A stretch of DNA of 64,000 bases from contig JAJDZD010000013.1 in the NCBI GenBank assembly GCA_022824865.1, positions 1 to 64,000 of the forward strand, written 5' to 3'. This DNA comes from Chloroflexota bacterium (lineage in GTDB: Bacteria > Chloroflexota > UBA11872). This document shows positions 56,371 through 64,000 of the stretch, one piece after another. Positions within the stretch are counted from its first letter, which is position 1; every line of letters begins with the position of its first letter. Below the pieces are notes generated by a model. The model was not told where the DNA came from and did no database searches. It was given only the letters and a program-made list of their open reading frames with translations. The position numbers and the translations under genes are program-made.

Positions 56371-57687
56371 TTAGCTGGTCGGGAGGTCAGGTCCGGCGGT
56401 CACCAGCGTGTAGGCCGGGTCGGCCATAACGGCGGCAGTCACGTCGCGGACGTCGTCGGCCGTTACTGCGTCAACCAGGGCTGGATACCCGCCCAGGTAG
56501 TCAAGGCCCAACTCGTAGCGCTCCATCATCAGTAGCATGTTCGCGATTCCGTCGTTGCGCTCCAGGCGCAATGGCAGCGACCCAACCAGAGCCCGCTTGC
56601 TCAAGCGCAACTCCTCGTCGTCAGGCGGCGTTTCGGCTAACTGGCGCGCTTCCTTCAAGCTGGCCTCGATGGCGCGGTCCACGTTGGCGGGGTTGATGCC
56701 GGCCCGGATCGACCAGGGCTGGCGGGTCAGGCCGGGCACCGCGTAGCTGGAGGCGTGATACGCCAGTCCCTGCGTGTCGCGCACATTCGAGCCTATGCGT
56801 CCTCCCAGACCCAGTTGGCCAAGGATGAAGTTAGCGACGATGGTTGCGTAGTAAGACGGGTCGGTGCGCCGGATCCCCATCCAGCCGAGCAGAAACTCCG
56901 TTTGCGTCTTGCCTTCAATGGCAATGTCCTCGCGCCTGGACTCGGTGGGCGCCGCCTGAGGCGCGTCGGCCGCCGCCAGCGCCTCCCGCCAGCTTGCCTC
57001 CGTGACCGCGCCTGCTGGCGGCGCCCAGGCGCCGATGGTTCGTTCGGCCAGGTCGCGCACGGCGGGTGGATCCACGGCGCCGACCACAGCCAGCACCATG
57101 GAGCTGGGCGCAAAAGCGCGTGCGTGAAATGCCCGCAGGTCGTCCGCCTGAATCTCGCGAACGGTCCCGGCGTAGCCGTCTTCCGGCCAGCCGTTCGGAT
57201 TGGTTGGACCGTACAGCAGCTCGCGGAGGCGTCGGGCCACCCGCGATCCGGGGTTGTCCTCGGCGTGGGCCAGCACAGTCAGCGTCTGCTCGCGTACGCG
57301 CCCCACTTCGTCATCGGGGAAGGTCGGGTTCGACAAGACGTCGGTCGCCAGCGTCAGCAGGAGCTCCAGGTCGTCGGCCAGCGCGCGGCCTCCGAAGGCC
57401 GCGTATTCGGTGTCGGCGTGGAACGCCAGCGAGGCCCCTACCTGGTCCAGCTCTTCGCTGAATTCCAGGAACGTGCGGTTCGCGGTGCCGCGGTTCAGGG
57501 CGTCGGCGGTCAGGCTGGCCAGCCCGGCGTGCTCGCGCGTCTCGAGCACGGCGCCGGCCGCGTGGTAGGCGCCGATTGCGACCGACGGCGAGGCCGGATT
57601 CGGGTACACCAGCAGCGTCGCGCCGTTTTGCAGCGTGTGCCGCGCGACGCTCTCCGCGTTGATCGCGTGACGGCCTCCTAAAGTCAC
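56371..57687 (-). CDS. M16 peptidase-like subunit without HxxEH
   Basis: 438 residues with the M16 (insulinase/processing peptidase) fold: VARHTLQNGATLLVYPNPASPSVAIGAYH start, then EHAGLASLTADAL where active members have HxxEH, a mid domain (RELLYGPTNPNGWP), and the C-terminal repeat with GLAYHASSYAVPG. The zinc motif is missing, so this is the non-catalytic partner of the neighbouring M16 protein. GTG at 57687 overlaps the upstream stop (GTGA); an AGGAGG inside the first codons leaves some doubt on the start. Confidence 0.88.
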   Translation of the reverse strand: MTLGGRHAINAESVARHTLQNGATLLVYPNPASPSVAIGAYHAAGAVLETREHAGLASLTADALNRGTANRTFLEFSEELDQVGASLAFHADTEYAAFGGRALADDLELLLTLATDVLSNPTFPDDEVGRVREQTLTVLAHAEDNPGSRVARRLRELLYGPTNPNGWPEDGYAGTVREIQADDLRAFHARAFAPSSMVLAVVGAVDPPAVRDLAERTIGAWAPPAGAVTEASWREALAAADAPQAAPTESRREDIAIEGKTQTEFLLGWMGIRRTDPSYYATIVANFILGQLGLGGRIGSNVRDTQGLAYHASSYAVPGLTRQPWSIRAGINPANVDRAIEASLKEARQLAETPPDDEELRLSKRALVGSLPLRLERNDGIANMLLMMERYELGLDYLGGYPALVDAVTADDVRDVTAAVMADPAYTLVTAGPDLPTS

Positions 57688-58970
57688 GCCGCCGCGCCGT
57701 TGGCCGCCGCCGGCAGGAACCAGCCGGTAACTCGCGACGTCTCCCGCAGGTACGTGCGGGCCACGCGCTGCACGTCGGCCGGGGTGACTTTGCGCAGGTC
57801 GTCCGTCAGCGTCTGCGCCAGCCGCCAGTTGGCGGCCATCTCCAGCATTCCCAACTGCACGGCCTGCGCCGTCACGCTCTCCAGCGCGATGGCCCGCTTG
57901 GCGTAGGTCTGCCGGACGACCCGGTCCAATTCCTCCTGGCTGGGTTCCTCGTCATGCAGCCGTTGAATCTCATCCAGGACCGCTTCCTCGATCGGCTCGG
58001 GCACGCCGCCCGGGTGCAGGATCACCAGCACCCGGTGGAGCGACGGGTCAATGTTCACCCCAACGTCCGCGCCGACCGACGCGGCAACGCCGGACGCGAC
58101 AAATCGCTGGTAGAGCCGCGACGTACGCAGCGTCCCCCCGCCGCCAAATGGACCGCTGGGCGGTCCGGACAGGAGTGCGTTCAGAACCAGCAGGGGAGCG
58201 CAGTCCGCGTGTGAGCGTTCCGGCGTGTGGTGACAGAGCATCAGCACCGGGAAGGGACCGGGGTGGCGCACTTCCACGCGCCGGGCCTCATGCTGCGGAG
58301 GTTCCCGCTCGGCCAACGGTAACGGCGGGCTGCCGGCGGGAAATTCTCCAAAGTGCTGAGCGATGCGCTTCAACAGGTCGTCCGTGGCGAAATCTCCCAC
58401 GGCCACAATCACCGCGCTGTTCGGACCGTAGTGTTTCTGGTAGTGACCGAAGAGGTCGTCGCGCGTCATCGAGCGCAAGTCCGCCTTGCTGCCGATCACG
58501 CCGTGTCCGTAGGGATGCACCTTGAAGGCCGTGGATTCCACGGCTTCCATCAGCCGGAACATGGGCGAGGCCTCGTGCCCTTCCCGCTCCGAGATGATGA
58601 CCGTGCGCTCCGCCTCCACGTCGTCCGGGTCGAACACCGCGTTCAGCATGCGGTCGGACTCGATCTCCAGCGCCAGGTCCAGGTGCTCAGCGGGCAGGGT
58701 TTCGTGGTAGGCGGTGGCGTCCTCGTAGGTGAAGGCGTTGAAGGTGCCGCCGACGCCTTCCACCATGCGACCGATGTCGCCGGGCGCCAGCTTCTGGGTA
58801 CGCTTGAACATCATGTGCTCGACCCAGTGGGAAGCGCCGCTCATGCCCCGCGGTTCGTCCCGCGCGCCAACGCGGTACCAGATGAAAAAGGTGGCGATGG
58901 GAGCGGTGTGTACCTCGCGGGTCAGCACCGCCAGCCCGTTCGCGAGCGCGTGCTCGCGCACGTCATCCAT
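57684..58970 (-). CDS. M16 family zinc peptidase (catalytic subunit)
   Basis: 428 residues. The inverted zinc motif HWVEH is at 48-52 (GASHWVEHMMFKRTQK), with the downstream Glu in YHETLPAEHLDLALEIESDRM. The C-terminal half is the second M16 domain. With the following gene it forms the usual active/inactive M16 pair that encloses peptides and unfolded substrates; the substrate is unknown. The ATG is at 58970, divergent from the zincin gene 78 nt away. Confidence 0.93.
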   Translation of the reverse strand: MDDVREHALANGLAVLTREVHTAPIATFFIWYRVGARDEPRGMSGASHWVEHMMFKRTQKLAPGDIGRMVEGVGGTFNAFTYEDATAYHETLPAEHLDLALEIESDRMLNAVFDPDDVEAERTVIISEREGHEASPMFRLMEAVESTAFKVHPYGHGVIGSKADLRSMTRDDLFGHYQKHYGPNSAVIVAVGDFATDDLLKRIAQHFGEFPAGSPPLPLAEREPPQHEARRVEVRHPGPFPVLMLCHHTPERSHADCAPLLVLNALLSGPPSGPFGGGGTLRTSRLYQRFVASGVAASVGADVGVNIDPSLHRVLVILHPGGVPEPIEEAVLDEIQRLHDEEPSQEELDRVVRQTYAKRAIALESVTAQAVQLGMLEMAANWRLAQTLTDDLRKVTPADVQRVARTYLRETSRVTGWFLPAAANGAAA

Positions 58971-59048
58971 GCTGGCGCGTGGCTCCCGATTCGAGGGCGC
59001 GGGATGCTATCACAGGGACCTGCCGAGCCCTCTGAGCGAGACCTGAGC

Positions 59049-59426
59049 GTGGCGAAGCTGACACCGTCCGCTTTCGAAGAAGTCGTGATGGAGGCCATCG
59101 CCTCGATTCCCGAGGCGCTGCGCGCGCGCCTGGCCAACGTGGACGTGCTGATCGAGAACTGGCCATCGGCCGCCGATCTGGCAGCCGCCGAAGTTCCCGA
59201 GGGCTACACCTTGTTTGGCCTGTACACCGGCGTGCCGCTGACCGAGCGGACGTCCGGCTACAACATGGTGCTGCCCGACCGAATCACCATCTACCGCGGC
59301 CCGCTGCTGGCGGCCTTCAGCGATGTCGATGAGTTGAAACACGAGATTCGCGCCACCGTCATCCACGAGTTCGCCCACTTCTTCGGCCTGTCTGATGCCG
59401 ATCTCGTGCGACTGGGAGTTGCCTAG
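59049..59426 (+). CDS. Small metallopeptidase-like zincin
   Basis: 125 residues, Zincin_1 family (minimal zinc-protease domain). LTPSAFEEVVMEAIASIPEA opens the protein, then YTGVPLTERTSGYNMVLPDRITIYRGPL, and VIHEFAHFFGLSD with HExxH at 106-110 and Asp116 as third ligand. Function is not established for the family. The start is GTG 59049; the next gene's ATG follows the stop directly. Confidence 0.85.
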   Translation: MAKLTPSAFEEVVMEAIASIPEALRARLANVDVLIENWPSAADLAAAEVPEGYTLFGLYTGVPLTERTSGYNMVLPDRITIYRGPLLAAFSDVDELKHEIRATVIHEFAHFFGLSDADLVRLGVA

Positions 59427-60503
59427 ATGAATGCACCGGAACCGCTGAAGTTAACGTCGTTGCCGGACGCCGCGGCGGGCTGGACGGCGTTACGCGATCC
59501 GGACAGATCCGGCATCTGGCGGCATCGTCCCGCCTTTGGGGTTCCTGCGGACATCCCGGAGATCAGCTTGGGTGAAGGAGACACTCCGATCGTTCCACTG
59601 CCGCGTTGGGGTGCGGCACACGGGTTGCCGCACGTGCTGGCCAAGCTGGAGTACGTGTCGCCGACCGGGTCGTTCAAAGATCGGGGTGCGGCAACGGTCA
59701 TATCCGTGCTGGCCGGGGCGGGCGTGACTTCGGTGGTTGAGGACTCATCGGGTAACGCCGGAGCGGCCATGGCCGCCTACGCGGCACGCGCCGGCCTGCG
59801 GGCGCAGATCTTCGTGCCTGAGTCAGCGCCCGCCGCCAAACGCGACCAGATTGCGGGCTACGGCGCCGAGGTTGTAGCCGTCGCCGGCACGCGCGAGGAC
59901 GTGGCCACGGCGGCCGAACATGCGGCTCACGCCCCGGACGTGGCCTATGCCTCCCATGCCCGCCACCCAGCCTTTGTGGAGGGCACCAAGACCTTTGGCC
60001 TGGAGATCGCGGCCGCGCTGGTTGACGACCCGCCGCTGCACATCGTCTTGCCGGTGGGCAACGGTGGGCTGCTGCTAGGTGCCTTCAAGGCCTACCGCGA
60101 ACTGGCGGCGGCGGGTTTCCGCGCGTCACTGCCCCGGCTGCACGCCGCGCAGGCCAAGGCCTGTGCGCCCCTGGCCGCGGCGTTTGCCAAAGGCGCCGAC
60201 GCGCCGTTGTCCGTCCAAGCTCAACCCACGGTGGCCGGCGGCGTGGCCGTGGGCCGGCCAGCGCGGGGCGTCGAGGTGCTGGCGGCCATTAGGGCCTCGG
60301 GTGGCAGCACCGTCCAGATCAACGATGACACGGCCCGCCGCACGCGCGCCGAACTGGCCCGACTTGAAGGCCTAGACCTGGAGTACACGTCGGCCGTCGC
60401 TCTTGCCGCCGCGTCGCGACTTCGCGCGTCGGGCGTGATTAAGTCCGATGACCAAGTGCTGATCGCGGCGACCGGCATCGGCCTAAAGGACGCCGGCGTC
60501 TAG
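59427..60503 (+). CDS. Threonine synthase-like PLP enzyme
   Basis: Fold-type II PLP enzyme, 358 residues: LGEGDTPIVPLPRWG, PLP lysine in SPTGSFKDRGAATV, EDSSGNAGAAMAAYAARAGL, and PLP-phosphate loop VGNGGLLLGAFKAY. This order is that of threonine synthase (O-phosphohomoserine to threonine); related threonine deaminase-like enzymes cannot be excluded. It directly abuts the zincin stop, so the two probably share a transcript. Confidence 0.88.
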   Translation: MNAPEPLKLTSLPDAAAGWTALRDPDRSGIWRHRPAFGVPADIPEISLGEGDTPIVPLPRWGAAHGLPHVLAKLEYVSPTGSFKDRGAATVISVLAGAGVTSVVEDSSGNAGAAMAAYAARAGLRAQIFVPESAPAAKRDQIAGYGAEVVAVAGTREDVATAAEHAAHAPDVAYASHARHPAFVEGTKTFGLEIAAALVDDPPLHIVLPVGNGGLLLGAFKAYRELAAAGFRASLPRLHAAQAKACAPLAAAFAKGADAPLSVQAQPTVAGGVAVGRPARGVEVLAAIRASGGSTVQINDDTARRTRAELARLEGLDLEYTSAVALAAASRLRASGVIKSDDQVLIAATGIGLKDAGV

Positions 60504-60520
60504 ACCCGCGCATCATTGCG

Positions 60521-61135
60521 CTAGACCGGCCGCATCGGTGAGTCGGAGTCGCTGGGCTTGACCCGAATCACGCGCGTCTGAACCGTCAGGTCATGGAGGC
60601 TGCGCCGGTCCGGCCGGTGGATCACCACGTACACCAGAAGTACCTGCACGAGGGCCGGCAGGATGGCCCAGCCGGTGGCTTGGGCGACCCCAAGCATGAC
60701 GCCCAGGGCGATCTCGCGAACCAGGATCTGCAAGGGTCCGGCCGGGCCTCCGTCTGAACCGACGAGCCGCAGTCCGAGGGCCAGCTTGCCCAACGTGAAT
60801 CCAAAGGCGGACTGCACCGACCAGCGGTACAGCACCTCGAAGATCAGCATCCAGAGCGCCAGCGACGGATCAATGGCCGGCGCTTCGAGGTCCATGCTGA
60901 TAATGCCCGAGGCGACGCCAATCACGGTCGTCGTCAGCGCGACGAGCAGCGAGTCGATGACGTACGCGCCCACGCGCCGGTAGACCAGCCCGGAGTCGGC
61001 GGCGAAGCCTCCCAGCCCTCCGGTCGCCGGCGGCCGGTCGTTCGAATCCGTCGGTTCGGGCCAATCGCGGTTGGTTGCCGACTCGTCCGGCGACTCCGGC
61101 GGCGGTTCGCGGTCGCGGTCAGTCGGATCCCTCAC
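60521..61135 (-). CDS. RDD family membrane protein
   Basis: 204 residues. A Pro/Asp-rich cytoplasmic N tail (1-45) is followed by the RDD domain: GLVYRRVGAYVIDSLLVALTTT (R-x-x-A-x-x-I-D), two more TM segments, SAFGFTLGKLALGLRLV with the conserved T-x-G-K, and a C-terminal RRSLHDLTVQTRVI (D-x-x-x-x-T-x-V). Some family members influence Na+/H+ exchange or transport; the role here is unknown. GTG start at 61135; convergent with the threonine-synthase-like gene. Confidence 0.88.
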   Translation of the reverse strand: MRDPTDRDREPPPESPDESATNRDWPEPTDSNDRPPATGGLGGFAADSGLVYRRVGAYVIDSLLVALTTTVIGVASGIISMDLEAPAIDPSLALWMLIFEVLYRWSVQSAFGFTLGKLALGLRLVGSDGGPAGPLQILVREIALGVMLGVAQATGWAILPALVQVLLVYVVIHRPDRRSLHDLTVQTRVIRVKPSDSDSPMRPV

Positions 61136-61266
61136 GCCGCCTCCGTATGCGTTCGGGCAGCACCGCCGGGCGGCGCTGGCCCTGGTATCCCTCGCGGCAG
61201 TATCTCACCGGCGCGGCCTCGGCGCGCGGCCACTGCCGCCCGGTGCCACGCGTACACTCGGTCACA

Positions 61267-62016
61267 ATGCCAATTCGCGGTGTGATCTTCGATGTCGGCG
61301 ACACGCTCCTCACGCAGGAGCCGTTGGTCGGCTCCCCAAGCAATCTGCGCGGCGCCGCCGCCATCGCGCCGTTCGTTCGGCCATTTCTGAAAACGGAACT
61401 CACCGATGAACAACTGGCCGAATCCTTAGGCGAAGCCTTGCAGGAGGCGCTGGTGGACGCGTATCAGCACGAATGCGCCCTGCCCGACGCGCACCGCATA
61501 TTGGCCCAGGTGCTCGACGAAATGGACTGGGAACCCTCCGCCGAGGCCATCGAGGTGTTATTGCCCGCCTACTTTGATCCCTGGTTCAAGGCCATGCAGC
61601 CGCTGCCTCAGGCCGTGCGCGTACTGCAGCTGCTTCGCGAAGCCGGTTTGCGGATCGCCGCGATTGCCAACGTGCTCTACGGCGAAGACCTGTTGCTCGA
61701 GCGCCTGCGCACGCTGGGTCTGGCCTCGCTTCTGGACGCGGTGGTGTTCAGCACGGAGTTGGGCTGGCTCAAGCCGCATCCCGCCCCCTATCGGGCAGCG
61801 GCGCAACGCCTGGGCCTGTCCTCACGGGCCCTGGTGATGGTTGGGGACGACTGGGAGATTGACGTGCGCGCCGCGCAGCGGTTGGGGATTCGAGCCATTT
61901 GGCTGCGCTCGGCCGACGTGCGACCCCACGACGAGTCCGCCGCGGCCGTCATCGATGACCTCGGCCACCTGATCCCGGCGATCGCCGAACTGGACCAGCA
62001 GGAACGCGCCGCGTGA
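61267..62016 (+). CDS. HAD superfamily hydrolase
   Basis: 249 residues with motif I FDVGDTLL (D9; Gly11 in the position of the second Asp of DxDxT, as in some HAD groups), a helical cap (about 15-100), motif II region VFSTELGWLKPHP with Lys, and motif IV VGDDWEIDVRAAQRLGI. It is probably a phosphatase or haloacid-type hydrolase of unknown substrate. A TACACT (61253-61258) lies 8 nt before the ATG, so the mRNA may be leaderless. The methyltransferase gene overlaps its stop (GTGA). Confidence 0.9.
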   Translation: MPIRGVIFDVGDTLLTQEPLVGSPSNLRGAAAIAPFVRPFLKTELTDEQLAESLGEALQEALVDAYQHECALPDAHRILAQVLDEMDWEPSAEAIEVLLPAYFDPWFKAMQPLPQAVRVLQLLREAGLRIAAIANVLYGEDLLLERLRTLGLASLLDAVVFSTELGWLKPHPAPYRAAAQRLGLSSRALVMVGDDWEIDVRAAQRLGIRAIWLRSADVRPHDESAAAVIDDLGHLIPAIAELDQQERAA

Positions 62017-62747
62017 CGGGACGCACTCGCGCACGGCTGATGGGCATTGCCCGGCGCGTCTACCGCGTGCCCAGCCCCACCTATAACCACGCCTCGCGTC
62101 GCAATCTGCAGCGCCTTGGCAGCCTCCTCTCGGAGCCGACCCGACGCGATGGTGTGCGCGTGTTGAACGTTGGCGGCGGCGGTCGGCAGTTTCCACCCGG
62201 CACGCTGGATGGCTTCGTGCGACAGGCCATCGTCAACATTGACGTCGAACGTCACCCTGGCGTGCATGTGCTGGCCGACGCGGCTCGCCTGCCGTTTGCC
62301 TCCAATGCCTTCGGAGGCGCCCTCTCCACGGCGGTGCTGGAGCACGTGCGCCGTCCCGGCGAGGCCATGGCCGAGGTCGCGCGCGTCTGTGCGCCCGGCG
62401 CGTTGATCTACATCGAGGTGCCCTTTCTGCAGGGCTTCCACGCCTCGCCCCACGACTACCAGCGCTACACCAGCAGCGGCGTGGCCGAACTGCTACGAGA
62501 TTTCGAGGACGTGGAAGTCGGCGTGTGCGTGGGCCCCAGTTCCGCCCTCAGCTGGGTGCTGCGCGGCTACGTCAAGGGCCTGCTCAGCGGCTTTTCCCGC
62601 CACCGGCTGCGCGAACGCGCCGCCGAATTCGTCGCCGCCTGGCTCACCACGCCGATCAAGTTCCTGGATCGCTTCGTCGCCGACAGCCCCGCCGCCGAAG
62701 ACCTGGCCTCCGGCTTCTACGCCTTCGCCCGCGCCCCCAAGGACTGA
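62013..62747 (+). CDS. Class I SAM-dependent methyltransferase
   Basis: 244 residues. SAM-binding motif I is VRVLNVGGGGRQF, motif II IVNIDVERHPGVHVLADAARLPF and post-motif VLEHVRRPGEAMAEVARVCAPGALIYIEVPF, the pattern of methyltransferase type 11. The C terminus has no membrane segment. The acceptor is unknown. Its GTG overlaps the HAD stop, indicating coupled expression. Confidence 0.88.
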   Translation: MTGRTRARLMGIARRVYRVPSPTYNHASRRNLQRLGSLLSEPTRRDGVRVLNVGGGGRQFPPGTLDGFVRQAIVNIDVERHPGVHVLADAARLPFASNAFGGALSTAVLEHVRRPGEAMAEVARVCAPGALIYIEVPFLQGFHASPHDYQRYTSSGVAELLRDFEDVEVGVCVGPSSALSWVLRGYVKGLLSGFSRHRLRERAAEFVAAWLTTPIKFLDRFVADSPAAEDLASGFYAFARAPKD

Positions 62748-62779
62748 AAGCCCTCGGCGCACACTCACTTCGGCCTGGG

Positions 62780-63763
62780 CTAGAGCGTCACCACCCTGCT
62801 CTCAGCCGCTGAGGTATAGGCCGCGTCAATCACCCGCTGCACTTCCAGGCCACCCTCGCCGGTCAGAACGGGGGTGCCGCCATTTACGCCTTCGACGAAA
62901 TCGGCAATCAGCGGAAGATCGTGCAACTCGTGCTCGGCCAGGGTGAACGTCTCCGAGCGGTCGGGGCGCTCGACGGTGAATTCCTCGCCACGCGCGAAGG
63001 GCACGTTGATGTGGCCGTCGGTGCACCAGACTTCGTAGTCGCCGCGCGCCGGATTGATCGACCAGAGCGCCGAAATGGTGGCCTGGACGCCTGACTCGTA
63101 CTGGACGATTACGGAGGTCGTGTCCTCCACGTTGCCGGGGATCACGCGCTGGTCGCTGAAGGCGGCCACGCGCGCGGCCTTGCCGGCCAGGCTGTAGAAA
63201 ATGTCCAGCCGGTGGCTGCCCAGGTCCATCAGCGGGCCGCCGCCGCTCTGCGCCTGGTCGACGCGCCAGTACTTGGGGTCGTCCGGCGTCATGGTGAAGG
63301 GCCCTGAGGTGTTGGCGTGCAGGGCGATGAGGTCGCCCAGTTCGCCGGACTCCACGATCTCCCGCACGCGCAGGTTGATCGGATAGAACCGGTGGTAAAA
63401 CGCGATGCCCAGCCGCAGACCAGCCTGGTCCGCCGCCTCCACCATGCGCGCCGCCTCGGCCGCGTCCATGGCCATCGGCTTTTCCACCAGCACGTGCAGG
63501 CCGCGTTCCAAAGCCGCCAGCGTCTGCGGGCCGTGCAGGTTCACCGGCGTCGCCACGTACACGGCGTCCAGCCCGCCGGCCGCCAGCATGTCGTCGTAGT
63601 CGGTGTAGGCGTGCGAAGTCCCGAACTGCCGAGCGTATTGGTCGAGTAGCTCTGGATTGCGGCGGCAGATCGCCACGAGCTCGCTGCCCTCGTGGGCCTG
63701 GATGGCGGGCGCGACGGCCCTGGCCGCAATGTCTCCCAAGCCCACAATTCCCCAGCGCACCAT
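62780..63763 (-). CDS. Gfo/Idh/MocA family oxidoreductase
   Basis: NAD(P)-dependent sugar/inositol dehydrogenase family, 327 residues from ATG 63763: MVRWGIVGLGDIAARAVAPA (GxGxxA Rossmann), catalytic EKPMAMDAAEA, AFYHRFYPINLRVREIVESGELG, and GGPLMDLGSHRLDIFYSLAG with the active-site Asp/His. It probably oxidises a hydroxyl of a sugar or cyclitol. The frame is open further upstream, but the Rossmann motif begins at this ATG. Confidence 0.9.
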   Translation of the reverse strand: MVRWGIVGLGDIAARAVAPAIQAHEGSELVAICRRNPELLDQYARQFGTSHAYTDYDDMLAAGGLDAVYVATPVNLHGPQTLAALERGLHVLVEKPMAMDAAEAARMVEAADQAGLRLGIAFYHRFYPINLRVREIVESGELGDLIALHANTSGPFTMTPDDPKYWRVDQAQSGGGPLMDLGSHRLDIFYSLAGKAARVAAFSDQRVIPGNVEDTTSVIVQYESGVQATISALWSINPARGDYEVWCTDGHINVPFARGEEFTVERPDRSETFTLAEHELHDLPLIADFVEGVNGGTPVLTGEGGLEVQRVIDAAYTSAAESRVVTL

Positions 63764-64000
63764 CGGCCAGCCCTCGCGCACGGCTACAGCAGGCACGGTA
63801 CCCGCGTGCTGGCGCGTAAGCAATTCAAAGGACCGCCGCTCTCACCCGCCACAACGCTGCGGGGCGGCCTGCCACGCCAGCGAGTCCTGGAATCTTGGCC
63901 TATGGGCCGTCCCTACCGCGCTCGCTCAGGCCAAACCCCGGCCGGCGTGATGTCAGCCGGGAATCAGGACGAACGGCGCAGAGCCGCCAGGCGACTCCAC
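63764..64000. other. Gene-free right edge of the window
   Basis: No gene can be supported in these 237 nt before the window ends. It includes AGCGAGTCCTGGAATCTTGG, which resembles a dispersed intergenic repeat of the SESWNLG-translation type; a second copy was not found in this window. Confidence 0.4.

Noticed and set aside
56371-57687. Missing HxxEH in the second M16 protein as a degeneration
   Set aside because: Paired M16 proteins normally consist of one active and one inactive subunit.

Overview
The window is a 64-kb piece of a GC-rich bacterial chromosome carrying a dense set of housekeeping genes: ffh, rho, rplI, dnaB, secA, prfB, ftsE/ftsX, smc, rnc and ilvE, plus a tRNA-Glu. No single gene fixes the phylum. 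The mixture of a DUF6062 protein, a PASTA protein without a kinase domain, a SecA without a zinc tail, an AAA_32-type Lon and TatA-type proteins fits Chloroflexota best, but that is inference. There are no rRNA genes, no CRISPR array and no prophage.

Layout. 0-1.6 kb: a DUF1538 membrane protein, a PII-like protein and a CBS protein, probably one operon. 1.8-9.3 kb: tRNA-Glu, ffh, DUF503, a D-threonine aldolase-like enzyme, rho, rplI, dnaB. 9.3-18.5 kb: sodC and an iron alcohol dehydrogenase, then a tightly packed run secA-prfB-metallopeptidase-like-ftsE-ftsX-ftsE2. prfB is read through a classical +1 frameshift at CTT TGA C. 18.5-20.3 kb: an AT-richer restriction-modification cassette (NgoMIV-like nuclease, broken by one extra base, and an SPPY-type methyltransferase) sits between ftsE2 and a CtpA-type S41 protease. 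20.6-28.4 kb: ctpA converges on a minus-strand rnc-smc-PASTA run, with ilvE further upstream.

28.4-37.2 kb is accessory DNA: an orphan Phd/YefM antitoxin with a TGTACA operator, dispersed repeats, decayed copies of neighbouring genes, an AT-rich pair of unknown genes (a soluble protein and a four-helix membrane protein, RexA/RexB-like in layout), a dead PIN toxin-antitoxin operon, and an intact DUF5615 toxin with a MerR-DUF433 antitoxin, ending in a TauE/SafE permease. 37.6-54.7 kb returns to chromosomal genes: a glycogen debranching enzyme and hydrolase, DUF6062, a tartrate/D-malate dehydrogenase, a TatA/B-like protein fused to a C-terminal sensor-like domain, an FtsH-like protease, two membrane proteins, a sugar dehydrogenase-like propeller, a Lon-like protease and a 2-hydroxyacid dehydrogenase. 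54.9-56.2 kb is a 1,264-bp IS481-like element with 54-bp terminal inverted repeats and a 5-bp target duplication; its transposase is frameshifted. 56.4-64 kb: a pair of M16 peptidases, a small zincin, a threonine-synthase-like enzyme, an RDD protein, a HAD hydrolase, a methyltransferase and a Gfo/Idh/MocA oxidoreductase.

The most interesting items are the RexAB-like pair (32.6-34.0 kb), the restriction-modification cassette inserted into a cell-envelope cluster, the Tat-sensor fusion at 42.6 kb, the double ftsE around ftsX, and the concentration of live and dead toxin-antitoxin modules between 28.7 and 36.1 kb.
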